A stretch of DNA of 64,000 nucleotides from Rivibacter sp049446155 (GTDB lineage: Bacteria > Pseudomonadota > Gammaproteobacteria > Burkholderiales > Burkholderiaceae_C), in the NCBI RefSeq assembly GCF_049446155.1, contig NZ_JBMSEE010000004.1, positions 186,001-250,000 on the forward strand, in the 5' to 3' direction. The first letter of the stretch is position 1; each line of letters starts with the position of its first letter. The translations under genes were made by a program, and so were the position numbers. Below the pieces are notes generated by a model. It saw only the letters and a list, made by a program, of their open reading frames with translations, was not told where the DNA came from and searched no databases. This document shows, piece after piece, positions 32,920 through 40,559 of this stretch.

Positions 32920-33056
32920 GCGCCGCGCTGCAGTCGTTGCTGGCGAGCATCCCTGAGGATGCGGCGACGGTCGCCGGCATCGTGCTCGGCGGCTACCTCG
33001 CAAGCTGGGCCATCGGCTTCCTGGTGCGCGCTGGCTTGCTGATGAGGCACAAGTGA
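32916..33056 (+). CDS. Tiny phage membrane protein between pVI and Zot (46 aa)
   Basis: The ATG at 32916 overlaps the pVI stop (ATGA), and its own stop overlaps the Zot GTG start (GTGA). The product begins MSAALQSLLASIPEDAATVA and has one membrane segment (GIVLGGYLASWAIGFLVRAG) and a basic tail (LLMRHK). The tight coupling on both sides strongly suggests a real gene. The role is unknown; a second small tip or assembly protein is possible. Confidence 0.6.
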   Translation: MSAALQSLLASIPEDAATVAGIVLGGYLASWAIGFLVRAGLLMRHK

Positions 33057-34042
33057 TCACGCTCATTACCGGGGCGCCCGGCGCCGGCAAGAGTGCAGCG
33101 CTCGTGCAGCTCCTGCAGGAGATTGCGAAGGGTCGCGCGATCTACGTTGACGGCGTGCCCGAGCTGCAGGTGCCGCACTTCGCGCTCGAGGATGCGGCGA
33201 AGTGGCATGAGGTCGTGCCTGATGGCGCTGCCGTGGTGATCGACGAGGTGCAGCGTGTGTGGCGCCCGCGTGGTCCCGGCCAGCGTGTCCCTGATGCGGT
33301 GGCTGCGCTGGAAACGCACCGCCATCGTGGCCTTGACTTCTTCATCGTTACGCAGGGCCCGAACCTCGTCGATAAGAACGTGCGCGCGTTGGTCGGCCGT
33401 CACGTGCACTTGCGTGATGTCGGCGTTCTCGGGCGGTGGTGGTACGAGTGGCCCGAGTGCAGCGAGAGCTTGGCGTGGCGCACCGCGCCATTGAAGAAGC
33501 GCTATCGGTTGCCGAAGGGTGTCTTCGGGCTCTACAAGAGCGCGTCGATGCACGTCAAGCCGATTCGGTCGTTCCCGTGGCAGCTCGGGGTGGCGGTGCT
33601 CGCGCTTGCGGGCGTGGCTGTGGGCGTGACGATGCTTTACCGGTCGTTCAGCACGAAGCTTGGGCCCGCGCCGTTGTCGAAGGCGCCTTCAGTGTCGGTG
33701 GCTGGGCAGTCGTCCGCGTCGGTTGCCAAGCAGGCAGTGCCGCAAGTGAAGGCGGGCAAAGAGCCGGTGCCGTTTGTTCTTGAGCTCAACCAGCGTTACC
33801 GACCTCGTCTCGCGCTTTGGTACCACACGGCCACGGTTTCGGACGGTGCGATTGAGTGGTGGGAAGGCGATGTGCTTCGGGAGCGATTGACCTTCTCGCA
33901 GATTCGGATGATGGGCACGCCGGTGGCGGTGGATCGGGGCGTGGCCATCGTTGGCTCGCAGTACGTGACTGCGTGGCCTCTCGTCGTTAGGGCGCAGGCC
34001 GCGCAGTCCCCGGGTGTCGCCGCGTCGGCGCAGACGTTGTGA
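33053..34042 (+). CDS. zot: Zot / pI-like phage morphogenesis ATPase
   Basis: A protein of 329 residues from the GTG at 33053, within the preceding stop. Walker A is GAPGAGKS (7-14) and Walker B VVIDEVQ (61-67). The Zot domain continues through HRHRGLDFFIVTQGPNLVDK, after which one membrane helix (about 176-197, WQLGVAVLALAGVAVGVTML) separates the cytoplasmic ATPase from a periplasmic tail. pI/Zot drives assembly and extrusion through the inner membrane. No pIV secretin follows, so exit probably uses a host secretin. Confidence 0.92.
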   Translation: MITLITGAPGAGKSAALVQLLQEIAKGRAIYVDGVPELQVPHFALEDAAKWHEVVPDGAAVVIDEVQRVWRPRGPGQRVPDAVAALETHRHRGLDFFIVTQGPNLVDKNVRALVGRHVHLRDVGVLGRWWYEWPECSESLAWRTAPLKKRYRLPKGVFGLYKSASMHVKPIRSFPWQLGVAVLALAGVAVGVTMLYRSFSTKLGPAPLSKAPSVSVAGQSSASVAKQAVPQVKAGKEPVPFVLELNQRYRPRLALWYHTATVSDGAIEWWEGDVLRERLTFSQIRMMGTPVAVDRGVAIVGSQYVTAWPLVVRAQAAQSPGVAASAQTL

Positions 34043-34257
34043 TGGCCTTTCCTCAAGGCAAGGGGTGCCCGTTGCGCAGCAATGGGCGGAGGGCCAAAGG
34101 CCCGGGAGCTGGGGCCGTCGTGTGGGTGCAGCGCGACCTGTTCGGCGGGCCTGAGGTTGCAATGCTGGCGCGGCCGGCGCGTCAGGCCCGACGTAGGAGG
34201 GCCGGCGCAGCCGGCCTAGATTTATCTCTAGGACACATCTCACCGCATAGGGCGTAG
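34042..34257 (+). CDS. Possible small basic phage protein (71 aa)
   Basis: The ATG at 34042 overlaps the Zot stop (TGATG). The product begins MAFPQGKGCPLRSNGRRAKG and is basic and Arg/Ala-rich. Its last third is encoded by DNA that forms strong hairpins, so the 3' part may be non-coding structure read by chance. Only the coupling supports it. Confidence 0.35.
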   Translation: MAFPQGKGCPLRSNGRRAKGPGAGAVVWVQRDLFGGPEVAMLARPARQARRRRAGAAGLDLSLGHISPHRA

Positions 34258-34303
34258 CGCCCAAAAGAAAGCCCCCGGCGGCTGTTCGCGCAGTCCCGGG
34301 GGC
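34200..34303. other. Hairpin-rich phage intergenic region: candidate origin and/or packaging signal
   Basis: Four perfect dyads lie within 104 bp: GGCCGGC/GCCGGCC around GCA (34200-34216), CCTAGA/TCTAGG (34215-34232), GGGCG/CGCCC around TAG (34250-34262) and GCCCCCGG/CCGGGGGC (34271-34303). They sit between Zot and the replication initiator. Filamentous phages carry the plus-strand nick site and the packaging hairpin in such a region. The last hairpin is preceded by AAAAGAAA, so it could also terminate minus-strand transcripts. Confidence 0.5.
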
Positions 34304-34335
34304 GTGATCGAGGCCTTAACCAAGGAGGAGCCCCG

Positions 34336-35187
34336 ATGCTTCGCATTGTGGATGGCATGGTGTTCGAGGGCAAGCCGAGCCCGAATCGTTGGATCGTCAC
34401 GACCCTGGATCTCGGGTCGGGCCATCGGGAGGCGTGCGTGCGACGCGCGATTGACTGGGAGCAATCGACCGAGCTTGATCCCGACTCGATTGCGGCGCAG
34501 GTGCTTCGCGGTGAGCGCGAAGACCCGAATGAGGCAGACAAGCGCGAAGCCAATGCGCGGCGTGCGGCTCGGCGCGCGAAAACTCGCGTCAGGCGGCTTT
34601 GCAAGGCGCAGGGGCTCGATACCCTGCTGACCCTCACCTATCGCGCGCTACAGACCGATCTGGAGCTGTGCAAGCGGCACTTTCAGCTGCTGGTGAAGCG
34701 GCTCAATCGCAAGCTCCAGGGCTTTTGCTACGTGGCTGCGTTTGAACAGCAAAAGCGCGGCGCGTGGCACGTTCATGTCTGCTGTCATCAGTTGCCCGCG
34801 CTGCTTGAGGCGCGCAACGGTGTGAAGGTCAAGAGCTGGAACGTGGTCCGCGCGATGTGGCGTGACATCGTGGGCGAGCTGGATGGCAACGTGGACTTCT
34901 CCGCGCGCCGCAAGCTGCTGCGCTCACCGGCCAAGTGCGCGGCCTATGTGTCGAAGTACGTGCTCAAGGCTTTTAACGAGGGCGACGATCACTCGAAGCG
35001 CTACCTTGCGTCGCGCTGCCCGATTCCTGAGGCGGTCCGAGAACAGATGATCGCCGAGGGCGTCGATGTGGCGGTGCTGCTGGGCATCGTCGCCGAGTGG
35101 TGCACCGAGGGCCGCGTCCTGGCAACGGCGTGGGCTGACCGCTTCGGCGAAACGGTGTTCTTCGCGGCCGAATCTCCCCCGCATTGA
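34336..35187 (+). CDS. Phage replication initiation protein (pII-like HUH endonuclease)
   Basis: A protein of 283 residues. The rolling-circle motifs are visible: motif I LDTLLTLTYR (about 95-103), the metal-binding HUH motif WHVHVCCH (His145, His147) and the nicking-tyrosine motif AAYVSKYVLK (Tyr204 and/or Tyr208). It would nick the plus strand of the replicative form and start rolling-circle replication. A strong SD, AAGGAGGAG, precedes the ATG. Here it is the last gene, next to the right attachment site, whereas in Ff phages it comes first. In the circular form it lies beside the convergent repressor gene. Confidence 0.88.
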   Translation: MLRIVDGMVFEGKPSPNRWIVTTLDLGSGHREACVRRAIDWEQSTELDPDSIAAQVLRGEREDPNEADKREANARRAARRAKTRVRRLCKAQGLDTLLTLTYRALQTDLELCKRHFQLLVKRLNRKLQGFCYVAAFEQQKRGAWHVHVCCHQLPALLEARNGVKVKSWNVVRAMWRDIVGELDGNVDFSARRKLLRSPAKCAAYVSKYVLKAFNEGDDHSKRYLASRCPIPEAVREQMIAEGVDVAVLLGIVAEWCTEGRVLATAWADRFGETVFFAAESPPH

Positions 35188-35230
35188 GGACGCGCGCCCT
35201 GCCCTGCCTTGGGTAGCGTGGGCAATAAAA

Positions 35231-35254
35231 AAGTGCCCCGCAGGGCACTTTACA
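35231..35254. terminator. Bidirectional terminator after the replication initiator
   Basis: AAGTGCCC (35231-35238) pairs with GGGCACTT (35243-35250) around CGCA. A run of A's lies before and TTTA after it, so it can work from both sides. In the circular phage it would end both the replication gene and the convergent repressor transcript. Confidence 0.75.
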
Positions 35255-35316
35255 AAACGCTGCTTAGCGCTTCTACGCGGTGGCTTCGCGGAGCCGCATC
35301 CAGCGCCTCAACGCTC

Positions 35317-35340
35317 GATACATTAGCGCATAATTGGACC
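35317..35340. other. attR: right prophage junction
   Basis: GATACATTAGCGC (35317-35329) repeats the attL core, followed by ATAATTGGACC from the chromosome. The DNA to its left (AACGCTC) does not resemble a XerD arm. Joining the left chromosomal arm ACTTAACATAA to GATACATTAGCGCATAA restores the pre-integration dif-like site. Confidence 0.72.
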
Positions 35341-35354
35341 ATGCCGACCGGCCC

Positions 35355-36482
35355 TCAAGCCGCCGCACGCTCCTGGGCCGGCGCACTACGCACACGGAAG
35401 CGGCCCTCCAGGGCTCCCAGCGTCTCGACGATGCCCGTGTACTCGAGTTCGCCCATCGGCAGCATTGCCGCGCCGAAGAATCCTTGGCGGCGCATCTCCA
35501 TGGCCTTGCTCGCGCAGCGGCTGCGTACCTCGTCCCAGAACGGGTGCGCAAAGCAATCCAATGCCTCGGTGAGCTTGCCCTCGTGCATTGCGAAGGCGGC
35601 GCAGCTGACCAGCGGCGGGCCGTCGAAGTAGCTCGTGCCGGTGTTCTGCCTGACCGGCATCAGCGGCATGTTGTGCGAGCCGCGCATGCCGCCGGCGACG
35701 TAATGGCCGTGCGCGTACGGCGCCAGCACTTCGCCGGTGGCCGGGAAGTTCATCTGCGTACGCACCAGCATCACCGGGTCGTCCTTGCCGGTGTACTTGC
35801 CGGCGATGTTGTGCAGCCGTGAGGTCGCCACCGCCACGGCCTGTTCGCCGGTCGCGCGCGCGTGGATCGATTCCACGACATAGCGCTCTGGATCGCGTAG
35901 CAGCGCGGCGATCGCGTGCAGGTCCTGAGGCGCTTCCAGTTCGATCACGCGGTCGCCTTGCGTGTGGTTCACGTCCATGATCGTGAAGCGAAAGCCCTGG
36001 CCCATCTTGGGCGACAGGATCAGCCCGGGCGTGTTCATCGGGTCGGCAAAGGCCAGGTACAGCGGTAGGTTGAACGCGCCGGGATCGGTCTTGTCGGCCG
36101 CGAAGAACAGGAAGGGCTCGTTGGGCCGCTCGTCCAAGTCCATCTCGGCCACCGCGGGCCCCATGCCGCGCACGTTGCCGGAGAAGGCGTTCTTCAGGAG
36201 ATCCTGCCCGGCGCCGTAAAGTCCCTGCTCGCGGGCCACCGCCGTGCCGGCGACGAAGGCGTCCCACGCCAGCTGGTGGATGTCGGCGTGGCCGGCGCCG
36301 CGGCGATGGGTCATCACGATGGCGATGTCGTCGCCGGTGTGCGAGACGAAGTGGTCCAGCAGCAGGCCCCTGCCCTGTTGCGCGACGTGTTCGCGCACCG
36401 TGTCGATCAGGCGCTGCGATGGCGCGATGTGCCCGCCGATCGAGCCGATGTCCGCCTTGATCACCGAAAGCGTGGTCTTCAT
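35355..36482 (-). CDS. Fructose-1,6-bisphosphate aldolase/phosphatase (archaeal-type, class V FBPase)
   Basis: A protein of 375 residues beginning MKTTLSVIKADIGSIGGHIA, the characteristic FBPA/P start with a catalytic-site Asp and His. SHTGDDIAIVMTH, DLLKNAFSGNVRGMGPAVAE, FFAADKTDPGAFNLPLYLAF, HNIAGKYTGKDDPVMLVRTQ and GSHNMPLMPV are strong family signatures. The enzyme joins triose phosphates and dephosphorylates the product to fructose 6-phosphate, a one-way gluconeogenic step. It is best known from archaea and thermophilic bacteria, so its presence here is noteworthy. The stop lies only 25 bp from attR. There is no operon partner. Confidence 0.92.
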   Translation of the reverse strand: MKTTLSVIKADIGSIGGHIAPSQRLIDTVREHVAQQGRGLLLDHFVSHTGDDIAIVMTHRRGAGHADIHQLAWDAFVAGTAVAREQGLYGAGQDLLKNAFSGNVRGMGPAVAEMDLDERPNEPFLFFAADKTDPGAFNLPLYLAFADPMNTPGLILSPKMGQGFRFTIMDVNHTQGDRVIELEAPQDLHAIAALLRDPERYVVESIHARATGEQAVAVATSRLHNIAGKYTGKDDPVMLVRTQMNFPATGEVLAPYAHGHYVAGGMRGSHNMPLMPVRQNTGTSYFDGPPLVSCAAFAMHEGKLTEALDCFAHPFWDEVRSRCASKAMEMRRQGFFGAAMLPMGELEYTGIVETLGALEGRFRVRSAPAQERAAA

Positions 36483-36674
36483 GGCATTTCCTTCACAGCA
36501 TTTCCCGCGCAGCCGCATTTGCAGGCTAGGCGCTCGGGCGCGGGAGCGCTTGACCTGGCGCAAGTCACGCGGGTGGCGGAACCCTGCTGGCGATGCAGGC
36601 GAGCGCAAAGCCGACGCGCACGGTCGCCTTTGCCGGGCGGGCCGCCGCGGGCCGCGCGCAAAATCCGGGCGACC

Positions 36675-37229
36675 ATGCCCTCGCCTATTTCTCGCCGCTC
36701 GTTGCTGTGCGCGCTCGCGGCATCGCCGCTCGCCACACGCGCGCAGGGGCCAGTGCTGCCGCAACTGAAGCCGCAACCGCAGCAGGCGCCGCGCGAACTC
36801 GCGTTCAGCCACCTGCACACCGGCGAGCGCCTGCGCGTGACGTATTTCGACGCCGGCAGCTACGTGGACGACGCGCTCGCGGCGGTGAACCGGCTGCTGC
36901 GCGACTTCCGCAGCGGCGAGGTGGGGACGATCGATCCGCGGCTGCTCGACGTGCTGCACGCGCTGGCCCTGGGCAGCGGCACGCGCGCGCCGTTCGAGGT
37001 CATCTCGGGCTACCGCTGTCGCGCCACCAATGAGGCGCTGCGCCGCCGCAGTGACGGCGTGGCGTCGACCAGCCTGCACATGAGCGGCCAGGCCATCGAC
37101 ATCCGTCTTGCGGATGTGCCGCTGGCCACGCTGCGCAACAAGGCGCTGGCGCTGCGCGCCGGCGGCGTGGGCTACTACCCGGCGTCCGATTTCGTGCACG
37201 TCGACACCGGCCGCGTGCGCGCCTGGTAG
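36675..37229 (+). CDS. DUF882 / YcbK-like peptidase (M15 family) with twin-arginine leader
   Basis: A protein of 184 residues. The leader SRRSLLCALAASPLATRAQG looks Tat- or Sec-type. The domain begins at RELAFSHLHTGERLRVTYFD. The zinc-site pattern of M15 peptidases is present: EVISGYRCRATNEALRR, SLHMSGQAIDIRL (His and Asp ligands) and SDFVHVDTGRVRAW (last His). YcbK/MepK-type proteins trim 3-3 cross-linked peptidoglycan. It is convergent with an L,D-transpeptidase, the partner usually found next to it, with 28 bp between the stops. Confidence 0.88.
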   Translation: MPSPISRRSLLCALAASPLATRAQGPVLPQLKPQPQQAPRELAFSHLHTGERLRVTYFDAGSYVDDALAAVNRLLRDFRSGEVGTIDPRLLDVLHALALGSGTRAPFEVISGYRCRATNEALRRRSDGVASTSLHMSGQAIDIRLADVPLATLRNKALALRAGGVGYYPASDFVHVDTGRVRAW

Positions 37230-37257
37230 CGCTGCCGCAAGCGCCGTCGGCACACCG

Positions 37258-38736
37258 TCAGTGCGGCGCCGAGAGCGCGCGCGTCAGCCGCGCGTCGTGG
37301 CCGTAGATGTCGTCGGCGAAGTGCAGCGTGCCGTCGGGCATCGCGACCGCCGTCACGTAGAACAGCAGCACCGGGATCGGCCGCGCGAGGGCCACGCGCT
37401 CGGTGCGCGACGAGGCCATCGCGGCGTCGATGCGCTCGCGCGGCCAGGCCTCGGGCGCGTCGCGCAGCACCCAGTGGGCAAGCTCGGCGGGGTCTTGCAC
37501 GCGCACGCAGCCGTGGCTGAAGTCGCGGCGCGTGCGCTCGAAGAGCGCCGTCGCGGGCGTGTCGTGCATGTACACGTCGTCGTCGTTGGGAAAGACGAAC
37601 TTCACGCGGCCGAGCGCGTTGCGCGGACCGGGGCGCTGGCGCAGGCGCAGTGCGCCATCGGCCAGCAGGGCCAGGTTCTCGGGCGTCGGCTCCACCGCGT
37701 TCGCGTCGTCGCCGGCGCCGCGCACGATTTCCATCGCCTCGCGCTCCAGATAGCGCGCATCGCGCGCGATGGCCGGCAGCAGCTCCTTGCGCACGATCGA
37801 GCGCGGCACGTTCCAGTAGGGCCGGAAGACAACCTCGCGCATCTGACGCAGCAGCACCGGCGTCGGCGTGCGCAGCGCGCGCCCGACGACCACGCCCATC
37901 GACAAGCTCGGCGTACCGGGCTCGACCGCCCACAGACGGAACATTGGAATGTTGATCGCGACGAAGCGCTGCCCCGTCAGCGGCGGCAGCCATCGCAGGC
38001 GCTCCATCGCCAGCTCGATCTGGCGCACGCGCGCGGCCAGCGGCATGCGCAGCGCCGCCTGCGTGGCGCGGCCGAGCACGCCGTCGGGCGCAAGGCCGTG
38101 GCGCGCCTGGAAGCGTGTCACGGCCTCGCTCAACGCGGTGTCGTAAACAGGGGCGCCCTCGTCCGCTTGCGTATCGTCGAGGTCGCCGAGCGCGCGCAGG
38201 CGCCGGCGCAGTGCGGCGGCAGCGGCGTACGAATCGCCTTCGCGCACAGAGGGGCCGGCCGGTAGCCCGGCGTCGTGCTGGTTGTCGAGCTGGGCGGCGA
38301 GCAGGCGGTAGCGCGCCAGCAGCGCGCGCAGGCTGCGGTATTGGGGCAGGTCGGGCGCCAGGTCTGCGGCCGTCTCGCGCAGCCGGTGCGTGCGCAGCGC
38401 CTGCGCGAGGCGCTCGGCGAAGTCGATGTCCTGACCGCGCGCATCGATGCGAAAGCCCAGCGCGCGCGCATCGACGCGGCCGGCGTGCAGGTGCCGCAGG
38501 TAGCGCAGCATCTGGCGCGTGAGCTCGGCATCGAAGGCCGCACCCTCGCCCGCCGCCACGCGGTAGTCGGCCGGATCGAGCCCGTCGGAGGCGGCCTCGG
38601 CCAGCAGCGACAGCGCGTCGCGCGCCTCGGCGTTAGGCCGCTGCGCGGCGTCCAGCCATGCGCCGGGCTCGGCCCGCGCCGCGCTCCACGCGCATAAACA
38701 TGTCAACCACAGGGCACACAGCGTTGCCGCGCGCAT
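37258..38736 (-). CDS. L,D-transpeptidase (YcbB/LdtD-like)
   Basis: A protein of 492 residues. The signal peptide is ATLCALWLTCLCAWSAARA. An N-terminal scaffold domain precedes a peptidoglycan-binding domain (LSEAVTRFQARHGLAPDGVL). The YkuD catalytic domain contains VRKELLPAIARDARYL, FVFPNDDDVYMHDTPATALF and the catalytic SHGCVRVQDP. This is the YcbB architecture that makes 3-3 cross-links in peptidoglycan. It acts in the periplasm beside the DUF882 peptidase. Confidence 0.92.
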   Translation of the reverse strand: MRAATLCALWLTCLCAWSAARAEPGAWLDAAQRPNAEARDALSLLAEAASDGLDPADYRVAAGEGAAFDAELTRQMLRYLRHLHAGRVDARALGFRIDARGQDIDFAERLAQALRTHRLRETAADLAPDLPQYRSLRALLARYRLLAAQLDNQHDAGLPAGPSVREGDSYAAAAALRRRLRALGDLDDTQADEGAPVYDTALSEAVTRFQARHGLAPDGVLGRATQAALRMPLAARVRQIELAMERLRWLPPLTGQRFVAINIPMFRLWAVEPGTPSLSMGVVVGRALRTPTPVLLRQMREVVFRPYWNVPRSIVRKELLPAIARDARYLEREAMEIVRGAGDDANAVEPTPENLALLADGALRLRQRPGPRNALGRVKFVFPNDDDVYMHDTPATALFERTRRDFSHGCVRVQDPAELAHWVLRDAPEAWPRERIDAAMASSRTERVALARPIPVLLFYVTAVAMPDGTLHFADDIYGHDARLTRALSAPH

Positions 38737-38890
38737 CGCATCTCCTCGGCACGACGGATCGCCATTGTTGGGTGCGCTCGACGCGCGCCTGCTTGAGCCG
38801 GCTCAAGCGAGGGCTTCGGCGCGGGCAAGGGCAATGCCCTGCGCACCCGACGCGCGTGCAAGCGGCGCGCGCTTGCGTCACGATCGGGGC

Positions 38891-39382
38891 ATGGAAACGC
38901 TCTGGCTGGCGGTGCGCCTGTTGTTGCTGCTCGGCGTCGCCAACACGGCGCCCATCGCGGCCAAGCGCTGGCTCGGGCCGCGGTGGAGCCGGCCAGTGGA
39001 CGGCGGCCTGGTGTTCGTCGACGGCCGGCCGCTGTTGGGGCCGTCCAAGACGTGGCGCGGCGTGGCCGCGGCCGTGATCGCCGGCGCTCTGGCCGCACCG
39101 CTGCTGGGCCTGGCGCCGTGGATCGGTGCCGTGATCGGCGCGGCCGCCATGGCCGGCGACGCCTTGTCGAGCTTCATCAAGCGCCGCCTCGGCATCGCTT
39201 CGAGCGGGCGCGCGACGGGCCTGGACCAGATCCCCGAGGCGCTGCTACCGCTGCTGGCGGTGCAGCAGCCGCTGGCGCTCTCGCCCGCGCTGATCGCGGG
39301 CGTCACCCTCGCCTTCTTCGCGCTGGAGCTGCCGATCGCGCGCTGGTCGTACCGGCGCGGGCTGCGTGATCGACCTTACTGA
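38891..39382 (+). CDS. CDP-archaeol synthase-like (CarS/DUF46) integral membrane protein
   Basis: A protein of 163 residues with about four membrane segments. LVFVDGRPLLGPSKTWRGVA corresponds to the CarS motif (DG-x-PxxGxxKTWRG), and MAGDALSSFIKRRLGIASSG gives the GDxxxSFxKRRxGxxxG motif of CTP:archaetidate/phosphatidate cytidylyltransferases. Archaeal CarS activates archaeol with CTP. Bacterial homologues of unknown role occur in proteobacteria, so the substrate here is uncertain. The region before it (38737-38890) holds the divergent promoters with the L,D-transpeptidase gene. Confidence 0.78.
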   Translation: METLWLAVRLLLLLGVANTAPIAAKRWLGPRWSRPVDGGLVFVDGRPLLGPSKTWRGVAAAVIAGALAAPLLGLAPWIGAVIGAAAMAGDALSSFIKRRLGIASSGRATGLDQIPEALLPLLAVQQPLALSPALIAGVTLAFFALELPIARWSYRRGLRDRPY

Positions 39383-39415
39383 GCCGGCACCCAGCGCGCA
39401 CCGGGCCGCGCCGGA

Positions 39416-40384
39416 TCACTGCGCTGGCAATGCCAGCCGGTGCAGCGTGACCTCGGGCCGGCAGTTCAGGCGCACGTCGACGATCGAAGTGCCGCAGCCC
39501 ACCGAGGTGTAGCCGAGCATCGCACCGAATCGCCACGGCCCGCGCGCGTAGGCGCGCGGCGCCTTCGAATCGGTGAGGACCGGCACGCCGCCCGGAAGGC
39601 AGATCTGGCCGCCGTGCGTGTGCCCGCACAGCATCAGGCTGAAGCCGCAGTGCGCCGCATGGCGGTAGGCCTCGGGCGTGTGCGACAGCAAGACGGCGCA
39701 AGCCCCGCCCGGGATGCCGTCGGCCGCCTTGTGATAACCCTGCGTGCGGAAGTAGTGCGCGTCATCGATGCCGGCCAGGTGGATCGACGCAGCGCCGCGC
39801 TCGATGCGCACCGACTCGTTCATCAGTACGCGAATGCCCATCGCCTCCATGGGCGGCACCATGCGGATCGTGTCGTGGTTGCCGAGCACCGCATAGACGC
39901 GCTCGCCGAGCAGCGGGCGCAGGCGCGCCAGCGCATCCATGGCCGGCGCGTGCGGACCTGCCGTGTGGAAGCGGTAGTCGCCCGTCAGCACGCAGGCGTC
40001 GAATGCCAGACCGCGCAGACGCTCGATCAGGCGCTCGACGAAGGCCTCGCTCACGTCGAGGTGCAGGTCGCTCAGATGCAGCAGCGTGTAGCCCTCGAAG
40101 GCCGGCGGCAGGTTCGCCAGCGCGGCCTCGTGGCGCCTGATCTCGATGCGCAGCGCGTTGCGCCGCCCACGGCCGTGCAGGCCACTGATAACGAGCAGTG
40201 CGCGCAGCAGCGCGTGCACGGGAAGCCAGTTCTCCAGGTGGAAGAAGTGCGTGCCGCGGCGGAACACCTGCAATTCGTGCTCGCCCTCGATCGCGAGCCG
40301 GTGGCGCAGATGCGCGCGGCCGATGCGCGTCTCCAGCGCGACGAGCGCGCCGCGCTCCTCCTCGGTGAAATCGGACAGACGCAT
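39416..40384 (-). CDS. Calcineurin-like metallophosphoesterase (YkuE/YaeI-like)
   Basis: A protein of 322 residues from the ATG at 40384. The phosphoesterase motifs appear in order: LHLSDLHLD, CVLTGDYRFHT, VLGNHDTIRM, VLLSHTPEAYR and MLCGHTHGGQICL. These supply the two-metal site. An N-terminal extension of about 85 residues with a hydrophobic segment (VHALLRALLVISGL) may place it at the membrane, as in YaeI, which hydrolyses UDP-2,3-diacylglucosamine-type substrates. The true substrate is unknown. It is divergent from the receiver-TPR gene. Confidence 0.88.
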   Translation of the reverse strand: MRLSDFTEEERGALVALETRIGRAHLRHRLAIEGEHELQVFRRGTHFFHLENWLPVHALLRALLVISGLHGRGRRNALRIEIRRHEAALANLPPAFEGYTLLHLSDLHLDVSEAFVERLIERLRGLAFDACVLTGDYRFHTAGPHAPAMDALARLRPLLGERVYAVLGNHDTIRMVPPMEAMGIRVLMNESVRIERGAASIHLAGIDDAHYFRTQGYHKAADGIPGGACAVLLSHTPEAYRHAAHCGFSLMLCGHTHGGQICLPGGVPVLTDSKAPRAYARGPWRFGAMLGYTSVGCGTSIVDVRLNCRPEVTLHRLALPAQ

Positions 40385-40559
40385 GGGCAAGGCCGCATGA
40401 CGACGGGGAAAAGCATCATGCCAGCGCGCCCGGGACGCATCGCGACCCGGCCGGCGACCGGCCGGCCGGCAAGGAAAGCAGGTTTCCCCACACCAAGTGT
40501 CAAGGACTCCCTACGCGCGCCCGATCAAGCCGGGCCGGCGCGCCGACGACATTGAAGCC

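Larger units (their letters stand above)
29581..35329. mobile_element. Filamentous (Inoviridae-like) prophage integrated at a dif-like site
   Basis: About 5.74 kb per unit, bounded by the direct repeat GATACATTAGCGC. Gene order from the left: repressor (minus), then on plus a putative ssDNA-binding protein, two small proteins, pVIII-like coat, a 112-aa protein, a 23-aa membrane protein, adsorption protein, pVI-like DUF2523 protein, a 46-aa membrane protein, Zot/pI, a hairpin-rich region and the HUH replication initiator. There is no integrase or transposase, so host XerCD is the likely recombinase. There is no secretin (pIV), so a host secretin would be used for exit. All modules look intact, and the codons are visibly less G/C-biased than in flanking genes. 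Confidence 0.88.

Noticed and set aside
34336..35187. HUH protein read as a transposase (IS200/IS605, IS91 or Rep-type)
   Set aside because: Linkage to Zot, coat and DUF2523 genes and the two-tyrosine YVSKY motif fit a filamentous-phage initiator better than a transposase.
35273..35551. Minus-strand frame across attR as a gene
   Set aside because: As it stands it mixes the antisense of the FBP aldolase/phosphatase gene with phage DNA. Only its phage-side end (RALRRWMRLREATA) is meaningful, as the tail of the repressor in the circular phage.
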